Below are positions 58,529 through 64,000 of a DNA stretch of 64,000 nucleotides, one piece after another. Under the pieces are notes generated by a model that made no database searches, was not told the DNA's origin, and saw only the letters and a list, made by a program, of their open reading frames with translations. The stretch comes from Flavobacterium sp. SLB02. GTDB taxonomy: Bacteria > Bacteroidota > Bacteroidia > Flavobacteriales > Flavobacteriaceae. Every line of letters begins with the position of its first letter. Positions within the stretch are counted from its first letter, which is position 1. The translations under genes were made by a program, and so were the position numbers. The stretch spans positions 1,934,522 through 1,998,521 of the forward strand of contig NZ_CP045928.1 of assembly GCF_009664855.1 (NCBI RefSeq), in the 5' to 3' direction.

Positions 58529-60160
58529 TTATTTCAATTTGTTTTCTGTGTCTTTATAAGTTCCTGTAATGGATACATTACTGTTTTTAGTCACTTTTCC
58601 GTAAATGGTAATAGACGAATCATTTCCTATAAAGTTAATTTTTGCACCGCTATTTAATCTTAAGTCCCCCCAGATTACAACCGTTCCTTCAATTTGCAAT
58701 ACAGCGTTACTGTTTATGATTAACTCAGTTGGATTTTGTTGTTGGTATTTTCCTTGTGCCAAAGTTCCTCTCATATTAAAAGTTCCTCCACTGTTTAAAG
58801 TCAAACCATTTTGAACTGTAATTGAACCACAATGTGTTAGTATCGCACCAGAATTCACCATAGCAGAACTGATTGCTGTAGAACCTGAGTATGATTTTAT
58901 TTCATTTGAATTTAAGATCAAATTTTGCCCCTGATTATATACACTGTAGTCTGAACATCCAGCAAAAACAGTATTTGGTTTTTCCATCTTGATGATTTTC
59001 AAACCGCCTTTTCCGCTTGCCACATAAATAAAATCACCACTTGATTTTACATAGTTTGATGAACCTACAATATTTACTGTTCCTAATAAATTCAATTGAA
59101 AACCGGTTTTGTAAACGTTTAAACCCGCTGCACCATTGGCAACAAATGCGTAACCATCATTTACAGAAACTGCATTGGTTACATTTTCCTCACCACCAAC
59201 AGCCAGTGCAATAGTCTGTAATTTAGAGCCGCTATTGATATCATAAACTCCTAAACCATTGTATCCTTCAGATACTAAAAGTTTTGTACCATCAAGATCC
59301 ATTGTTCTTTTTGCTCCGCTAACATCTGTAGATGTTGTAAAGCTTTTTTGCAATGCAAGAGTAGATTCATTGTAAATATTCACGCCCTTTGTACCGCTTA
59401 AAGTAACAATTTTGTCTCCGCTAATTGCTATAGAACGTAAATCTTCCAGGGTCGCTTTTGCAGTTACTGCTTTGGTCGAACTATTTATTTTAAATAAACT
59501 TCCCTGATCTCCTGTTGTAGCAAAATATGAATTTGAGTTTGATGCAACATCAGTAGTAACTTTTCCTTCAAGATTTGTAATCGTATATTTATCTGTAAGC
59601 ATTCCAGAACTCAATTGCATTGTAATTACAATTGAAGGATTTGTTACTGCAGCATTTTTATCAATATCAGTTGCTGCGGCAATAATCAAATTTCCGTTTG
59701 AGTAGGTTAGGGATGTAATATCAGTATTGGCAATTAATGCCGATGTAATTAGTTTAGGTTTATAAGGATCAGTAACATCAATAACATCAATAGCTCCTGA
59801 ATAAACTTCTCCGCTCATTGTATATGCTACATAAGCATAGTTTCCGTTTACGGCAACATGATTTGCCTGTAAAGTTTTTCCGTTGCTGTCTGTTGGCGGA
59901 TTTACTTCTGCAATTTGTACTAATGGTAAACTGTTTGTTGATGATTCAGCACTTTTTGCAAATTTTCCAGCTGAAAGACCCGTGATAGAAAGTACTCCAG
60001 AATTTGTATAATCCAGTCTTTTACTTAAAGAGGTAATATCGTTATTGATTTCGATAGCATTATCTTTTGCCTGATTGTCAATATTTGAGTCATCATTGCT
60101 TGTACAAAATGTAAAAAGCGACATTGCTATAAATGAAAATAAATAAACTCCTTTTCTCAT
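58529..60160 (-). CDS. LVIVD-repeat (beta-propeller) lipoprotein
   Basis: I start this 543-residue protein at ATG 60160 (MRKGVYLFSFIAMSLFTFCTSNDDS), which gives a lipobox with Cys at about 19; an in-frame start at 60199 would add 13 polar residues. The body has repeats of the LVIVD type (HVAVNGNYAYVAYTMSGEVYSGAIDVIDVTDPYKPKLIT, YAFVANGAAGLNVYKTG and YVASGKGGLKIIKM), so a six- or seven-bladed beta-propeller is expected. A second beta-helix-like region follows at the C terminus, with GGTFNMRG and VIWGDLRLNSGAKINF (about 430-540). It is probably attached to the outer membrane and binds proteins or polysaccharides. A separate promoter is expected upstream. Confidence 0.78.
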   Translation of the reverse strand: MRKGVYLFSFIAMSLFTFCTSNDDSNIDNQAKDNAIEINNDITSLSKRLDYTNSGVLSITGLSAGKFAKSAESSTNSLPLVQIAEVNPPTDSNGKTLQANHVAVNGNYAYVAYTMSGEVYSGAIDVIDVTDPYKPKLITSALIANTDITSLTYSNGNLIIAAATDIDKNAAVTNPSIVITMQLSSGMLTDKYTITNLEGKVTTDVASNSNSYFATTGDQGSLFKINSSTKAVTAKATLEDLRSIAISGDKIVTLSGTKGVNIYNESTLALQKSFTTSTDVSGAKRTMDLDGTKLLVSEGYNGLGVYDINSGSKLQTIALAVGGEENVTNAVSVNDGYAFVANGAAGLNVYKTGFQLNLLGTVNIVGSSNYVKSSGDFIYVASGKGGLKIIKMEKPNTVFAGCSDYSVYNQGQNLILNSNEIKSYSGSTAISSAMVNSGAILTHCGSITVQNGLTLNSGGTFNMRGTLAQGKYQQQNPTELIINSNAVLQIEGTVVIWGDLRLNSGAKINFIGNDSSITIYGKVTKNSNVSITGTYKDTENKLK

Positions 60161-60316
60161 GGTATTCTTTAAATTAAATTTTTTGCAAATATACGCCATA
60201 AAAACAGTAAAAGAAGATATTTGTTAGGAATAGTTTAACTCAACTATTTGTTTTATAGTATTTTATGTTAAATGCGCAATGATTCAACTATTTTGTAGTT
60301 AAAATTTAAACAAAAA

Positions 60317-60346
60317 AAGAGAGTATCATGAATTTGATACTCTCTT
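60317..60346 (-). terminator. terminator of the His/Asp-rich protein gene
   Basis: AAGAGAGTATCA (60317-60328) and TGATACTCTCTT (60335-60346) pair perfectly over 12 bp, with a 6-base loop. On the minus strand a 7-T tract follows (A tract at 60312-60318). It lies 27 bases after the stop at 60373. Confidence 0.88.
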
Positions 60347-60372
60347 ATATTGAAAATTAACTATTTAGCAAA

Positions 60373-60900
60373 TTATCTTCTTCCAGGACCTCCATGTCCG
60401 TGATCATCATCATGTCTGTCGTGCTTGTCGTGATGTCTGTCGTGCTTGTCGTGGTTTCTGTTATCATGATGTCTGTAATCTCTACGATCATTACGACGAT
60501 CATTATAACCGTAAACTTCTCTTGGTCTGTAAGGTCTTTGAGGTGCACCGTGATATCCTTTATAGTATTTTACTCTGTGACGATCAAAGTAAGTGTAAGG
60601 AGTTCTTCCGTGATAGTCGGTTAAAACTACTTTATATCCTCCGTATAAATCATAATTTCTATACTGTCTTGGTAAGTAAGTTGTTCTAACCCATCTTCCT
60701 CCTCCAAAATAAATAAACTGAGAGGCTCTTACATCATAATACGCTTCAATGTCTGGTAAATAATAATATTCCATTTCTGCATATCCTGCAGGACCCCAGG
60801 CAGGAGGTGATCCTATATTAACATTTATTGATACCTGAGCTTGTGTGGCGCTTGCAACCATCAGAAATAAACCTACGATTGCTATTTTTATTGTTTTCAT
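60373..60900 (-). CDS. secreted protein with His/Asp-rich C terminus
   Basis: This 175-residue protein has a signal peptide (cleavage after TQAQ, about residue 22). A tyrosine-rich domain follows (EMEYYYLPDIEAYYDVRASQFIYFGGGRWVRTTYLPRQYRNYDLYGGYKVVLTDYHGRTPYTYFDRHRVKYY). The C-terminal tail of about 45 residues is full of His, Asp and Arg (HHDNRNHDKHDRHHDKHDRH, then GHGGPG). The tail could bind metal ions; the domain is not recognised, although similar YYYLPDIEAYYD proteins are known in flavobacteria. It acts outside the cytoplasm. The 17-base word at 61048-61064 lies 148 bases upstream. Confidence 0.65.
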   Translation of the reverse strand: MKTIKIAIVGLFLMVASATQAQVSINVNIGSPPAWGPAGYAEMEYYYLPDIEAYYDVRASQFIYFGGGRWVRTTYLPRQYRNYDLYGGYKVVLTDYHGRTPYTYFDRHRVKYYKGYHGAPQRPYRPREVYGYNDRRNDRRDYRHHDNRNHDKHDRHHDKHDRHDDDHGHGGPGRR

Positions 60901-61047
60901 TTTTTTTTAGTTTTAATGTTAATGTTATTCCTGTTTAGGGATATTCATATACTGTGCCAAAAATGAAAACAAAATGTATTTGGTCGAATAAAAACAGCAT
61001 TTTAACGAGCAATATTTACTTATTTATTTTGTAACGTTTTGATTTAT

Positions 61048-61064
61048 AAAACGTTTTCGTGAAT
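61048..61064. promoter_or_regulatory. second copy of the 17-base word AAAACGTTTTCGTGAAT
   Basis: Exact repeat of 7653-7669, with a CG-centred palindrome. A related AACGTTTTGA word lies just before it. It could be an operator of the His/Asp-rich protein gene, which starts at 60900 on the minus strand. Confidence 0.35.
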
Positions 61065-61099
61065 TTAAAATTTTAAAAAAAACAGCAAGAGAATTTCAA

Positions 61100-62929
61100 T
61101 TATCTGTATTCGACAGCCCTTGGTTTAGCAAGCTCAAAGTTTTGCAGGCCATAATCTGTAGTTTCAAAAGTATTTGTTTTAAATACATTATCTCCCTGAT
61201 AAGGAATAGTAGGGTAGTAGGAAATTGAAAGCTGAAATGAACTAAATACTAAATAGTCATTACTGATCAATAACCCCAAGGTAATTTTTTGATATGCTTT
61301 ATTTCTTCCCATGGCATCATTAGGGCTTCCTAATACAGCGATCGAATAATTAAAAAACGGATTCATACGAAATCCCCAAAGAGCATGAGGGGAATAGGTT
61401 TGGGTCTGAAGTGACAAAACCATTTTATTTGTTCCGTATATCGCACTGTTAAATCCTGCCAGACCATTTTGTTCATTAATATTCAATTGATCTCCAATAA
61501 TATCTTCACGGTTTGCACCTATAACAAACTTAGGATTAATAAATTGTCTTAGTTTCCAATTGCCAATCTTATAAAGCTTGGTAAAATAGTTACTTTCGAT
61601 CAAAAATGCCGTTTGATAGGTTTTAGATTGATGAAAGAAAGTTCCGGCTTCAAAATTTATACTTAGAAATCCCCATTTGTAATAATTTCCAAACGAAAAT
61701 TGTCCACCAACATAAGGCCGCCAAAAAGTATTTTTATATTGATATCCAAAAGTAACTCCATAAATCCTTCCAATAGGAACATCTTCGACCTGTCCGTTTC
61801 TAAAGAGATAGGTTTCTTTTATAAATTTACGTCGGTTAAGTCCAATTCCGGTCAGGATGAATTTTTCGTCTGAATAAAAATTGGCTGGATCGTAAAGAGG
61901 AGAAGGGCTTTCTTTATAATTAATATTAAGGAAGCGCGCGGAAGCTACCAAATTTGTGATTCCGTTTTCGTCTTCAAATACTTTAGAGGCATGTCCTACC
62001 CATAAATCCTGAAAATTATTTTTAAAGGGCTGAAACGCATACGAACTATCCGGCGCCTGCAATGAATCTCTTCTAAAAATTTGTCCTACATAAGCACCAC
62101 CTGCCCATTTGGTAAGAGGAGAATAAAAGAGCCGTTCGATATTGATACTTTTAGTATAATTATTGTCCAGATCCATATTGTAATGCAATACAGCACCAAT
62201 GTAGGTATTCTTGATGTTTGGTACGGTGTAAGTGACATCATTACCATTACTTCCGTCATCAAAACGATTTGTAAAACGGTATTCGAGTTGTTGGCCCGAT
62301 CCAAAGAAGTCTTTTTCTTTTACCCCAACAGAAACACGATTACTAGATATTGAGAATTTTGGAATGGTACTCCAGGAATCCAGAACTCGAATAGTAACAT
62401 CTACAGAATCTGCTGCTACACCTGCTACTTTGTTTGTGACCCTTACGGCAGAAACGTATCTTTGAGAACGTATTAAACGTTCCGATTCCTGTACTTTGTA
62501 AGTGTCGTAAGGAGTGTTTCTTTTGAATAATAATAAGTTATAAATCGCTATTTTTTTTGTTTTAAGATGCAATCTGTTTCCTGTTCTTTCTCCCCAATTT
62601 CTGGGCATTTGAGTGGTATCGGTAATAGAATGCCCAAAAGGGTCTAAAGTTTCAATATTAATCTTTCTAATAATTTTACCATTAAAATTGGTTGTGTCAT
62701 TTTGAACCAAAATCGGTTCTTTCTTTTTGGTTTTAGCCGACCTGAACAATAGTTTATGAAGTGTCTTAGTAAATTTATTTCTCTTAGAATAATTTTTAAT
62801 TTTAGTATACACCTCCGTACTATCCTTTTTGCCGTTTGAATCTTTCTTTGGCTTATCAACCTGACCATAGGCACTTTGTAAACAAAAGCACAAGAGAATA
62901 AAAACTATTATTTTAGCGTTTATGGACAT
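61100..62929 (-). CDS. outer-membrane protein with POTRA-like domain
   Basis: This 609-residue protein has a signal peptide (cleavage after AYGQ, about residue 23) and a charged linker. A POTRA-like segment lies at about 88-180 (IRKINIETLDPFGHSI, then YKVQESERLIRSQRYVSAVRV and VDVTIRVLDSWSTIPKF). A C-terminal barrel of about 400 residues with alternating strands follows, ending in EYR. The layout is that of the BamA/TamA/Omp85 superfamily, but only one POTRA is visible and the usual family-end signal is weak. It may insert or translocate outer-membrane components. The gap to the AI-2E gene is 84 bases on the same strand. Confidence 0.72.
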   Translation of the reverse strand: MSINAKIIVFILLCFCLQSAYGQVDKPKKDSNGKKDSTEVYTKIKNYSKRNKFTKTLHKLLFRSAKTKKKEPILVQNDTTNFNGKIIRKINIETLDPFGHSITDTTQMPRNWGERTGNRLHLKTKKIAIYNLLLFKRNTPYDTYKVQESERLIRSQRYVSAVRVTNKVAGVAADSVDVTIRVLDSWSTIPKFSISSNRVSVGVKEKDFFGSGQQLEYRFTNRFDDGSNGNDVTYTVPNIKNTYIGAVLHYNMDLDNNYTKSINIERLFYSPLTKWAGGAYVGQIFRRDSLQAPDSSYAFQPFKNNFQDLWVGHASKVFEDENGITNLVASARFLNINYKESPSPLYDPANFYSDEKFILTGIGLNRRKFIKETYLFRNGQVEDVPIGRIYGVTFGYQYKNTFWRPYVGGQFSFGNYYKWGFLSINFEAGTFFHQSKTYQTAFLIESNYFTKLYKIGNWKLRQFINPKFVIGANREDIIGDQLNINEQNGLAGFNSAIYGTNKMVLSLQTQTYSPHALWGFRMNPFFNYSIAVLGSPNDAMGRNKAYQKITLGLLISNDYLVFSSFQLSISYYPTIPYQGDNVFKTNTFETTDYGLQNFELAKPRAVEYR

Positions 62930-63013
62930 TAGATAATCAGACGGGCTTAAAAGTTATTTTTTGATATGAATATAGTAAATTAATAAGACTATTTTGTAAA
63001 AACGCGATACTAT

Positions 63014-64000
63014 TTAGTTTTGTGCTTTTACTTTTCGAATTCTCCAGGTGAATTTTCTGGGCATATGATTGCCCATTAAGTAGCCCCAGGGTTCTAACGA
63101 ATCGATTCTGTCAAATATAATTTTTAAAATAGCCAAAAGAGGAATCGCTAAAAACATTCCCGATATTCCTGCTGCAGCGCCACCGACAATTATTCCTATG
63201 ATGGAAACAAAAGCATTGATTTCGACTTTAGAGTTAATGATTAAAGGCACTAATAAGTTATTATCTATCAACTGAACAATTATATTCACAATTAAAATGC
63301 CTAAGATTATTGAGGTATCTGCAGAACCTGTTAAAGAGGCTAGAACGGTAATAATACCAGCAATTAAAATACCTATATAAGGAATAAGATTTAAGATTCC
63401 GGTGATTAATCCCAATAAAATAAAATACTTGATTCCGATAATCCAAAGTCCTAAAGCCGTCAATACAGACACGACTATCATTTCGAAGATTAAGCTAACA
63501 ATATAATTATTTATAGAAACTTTAATTTGCGATAAGATATCTTTCAATCTTTCGTGATCATCCTTGTTGACCAATTTTGCTAAGAACAAAATAAAATGAT
63601 CTTTATATAATAAGAATAAAAAAGTATAAATAGGGATAATGGTACAGTCTACAAGTAGGTCAGTTATAGATACTAATGCAGATCCTATAGTTGCTTTTCC
63701 GTTTTGTACAGAATCTTTTGCAACGGTATCAATATATTTTTTCTGTTCGCCAATGCTTACATGAAAATTGTCTTTTACAAATTTATGAATATCTGTTATA
63801 AAGGCGTTTGCATTCTTTTTTATAGTGTCAAAATCATTCGCAATATCGCTAACCTGATAGGATATAAAGATTAGTATACCTACAATGAATGCAGCAAAAA
63901 TTAAAATACAACATGCCGCAGCAAGATGTCTGGGAAATTTTAATCGTGTGTGCAAAAAGGTAAAAACCGGCACTAATAATACCGAGAATAAAAAAGCCAT
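63014..64000 (-). CDS. AI-2E family transporter (5' end outside the window)
   Basis: The 328 residues visible are the C-terminal part, because the gene starts on the minus strand beyond base 64000; about 20-40 residues are probably missing (full length usually about 350-370). It shows six to seven hydrophobic helices, a soluble loop (SDIANDFDTIKKNANAFITDIHKFVKDNFHVS), and the conserved AI-2E signatures NLIPYIGILIAGIITVLASL and DNNLLVPLIINSKVEINAFVSIIGIIVGG, then GISGMFLAIPLLAILKIIFDRI. Members export signals or transport ions; the substrate is not defined here. Confidence 0.85.
   Translation of the reverse strand: MAFLFSVLLVPVFTFLHTRLKFPRHLAAACCILIFAAFIVGILIFISYQVSDIANDFDTIKKNANAFITDIHKFVKDNFHVSIGEQKKYIDTVAKDSVQNGKATIGSALVSITDLLVDCTIIPIYTFLFLLYKDHFILFLAKLVNKDDHERLKDILSQIKVSINNYIVSLIFEMIVVSVLTALGLWIIGIKYFILLGLITGILNLIPYIGILIAGIITVLASLTGSADTSIILGILIVNIIVQLIDNNLLVPLIINSKVEINAFVSIIGIIVGGAAAGISGMFLAIPLLAILKIIFDRIDSLEPWGYLMGNHMPRKFTWRIRKVKAQN

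Noticed and set aside
60357..60548. 63-codon frame rich in Thr, Met and Ile
   Set aside because: It is a shadow of the His/Asp-rich tail of the gene at 60373, produced by the repeated CATGAC-type codons.
1..64000. Insertion sequences, prophage, integron or CRISPR-Cas genes
   Set aside because: No transposase, integrase, phage structural or Cas motif was seen in any frame; the inverted-repeat elements are non-coding.

Overview
The window looks like a chromosomal segment of a Flavobacterium-type bacterium (Bacteroidota, Flavobacteriia). The evidence is an AT-rich sequence, start codons without clear Shine-Dalgarno sequences, promoters of the Bacteroidota form (TTG, about 19 bases, TAnnTTTG), the type IX secretion protein PorQ, T9SS C-terminal sorting domains, DUF2807, DUF1684 and DUF2911 family proteins, and ribosomal protein S1 of about 590 residues. 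I see no insertion sequence, prophage, plasmid function or CRISPR array, so this is core genome with short lineage-specific patches.

Layout. Bases 1-400: end of an rRNA operon (5S), then tRNA-Phe and tRNA-Leu. 756-2745: an NTF2-like secreted protein, an endonuclease III family enzyme and an alpha/beta hydrolase. 2870-10154: a glycogen module (glgA, glgC, glgB and a GH31 alpha-glucosidase). 10240-12541: an M48 lipoprotein protease and an Atg22-like MFS carrier. 12629-15629 (minus strand): an ECF sigma factor, its likely anti-sigma partner and two envelope proteins (a DUF4097-like protein and a head-GIN DUF2807 protein). 15828-23847: a DUF6252-type lipoprotein, Lon, PorQ, an L,D-transpeptidase-like protein, cytidylate kinase and a nucleoside symporter. 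23991-27990: small membrane proteins, a putative zinc peptidase and rpsA. 28131-35088: two tandem leucine-rich-repeat proteins carrying T9SS signals. 35444-38487: two ExbD-like proteins without ExbB, a fasciclin protein, an EamA exporter and a 46-residue protein. 38588-44218 (minus): a five-gene operon, BlaI / M56 / BlaI / M56 / serine hydrolase. 44366-50793: an MFS carrier, a DUF1684 protein, TatD, TcdA, a HAD phosphatase, a DUF2911 protein and a TetR-DUF1348 pair. 50800-53921 (minus): a patch of short unrecognised membrane or secreted proteins, one of them frameshifted. 53932-64000 (minus): a sodium/solute symporter with a 35-residue membrane protein and a PIG-L deacetylase, a LVIVD-like beta-propeller lipoprotein, a His/Asp-rich secreted protein, a POTRA-type outer-membrane protein and the edge of an AI-2E family transporter gene.

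How the parts fit. The glycogen genes cover synthesis (ADP-glucose, chain elongation, branching) with a glucosidase alongside. The sigma/anti-sigma pair heads an envelope-response operon. The BlaI/M56 operon has its promoter embedded in two 16-bp palindromes, which fits autorepression relieved by a membrane protease.

Most worth a second look: (1) three intergenic structured elements that share a frame and a bulged C but have different hairpin arms, possibly one RNA family; (2) a T TTA AAG heptamer exactly where an open frame breaks (53589-53595); (3) a conserved-looking membrane segment upstream of the first ATG at 24105, with an in-frame ATA at 23991; (4) the duplicated BlaI/M56 operon with its operators; (5) the duplicated LRR gene units; (6) a roughly 104-bp inverted-repeat element at 49652-49755. 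All assignments come from reading motifs by eye, with no database search.
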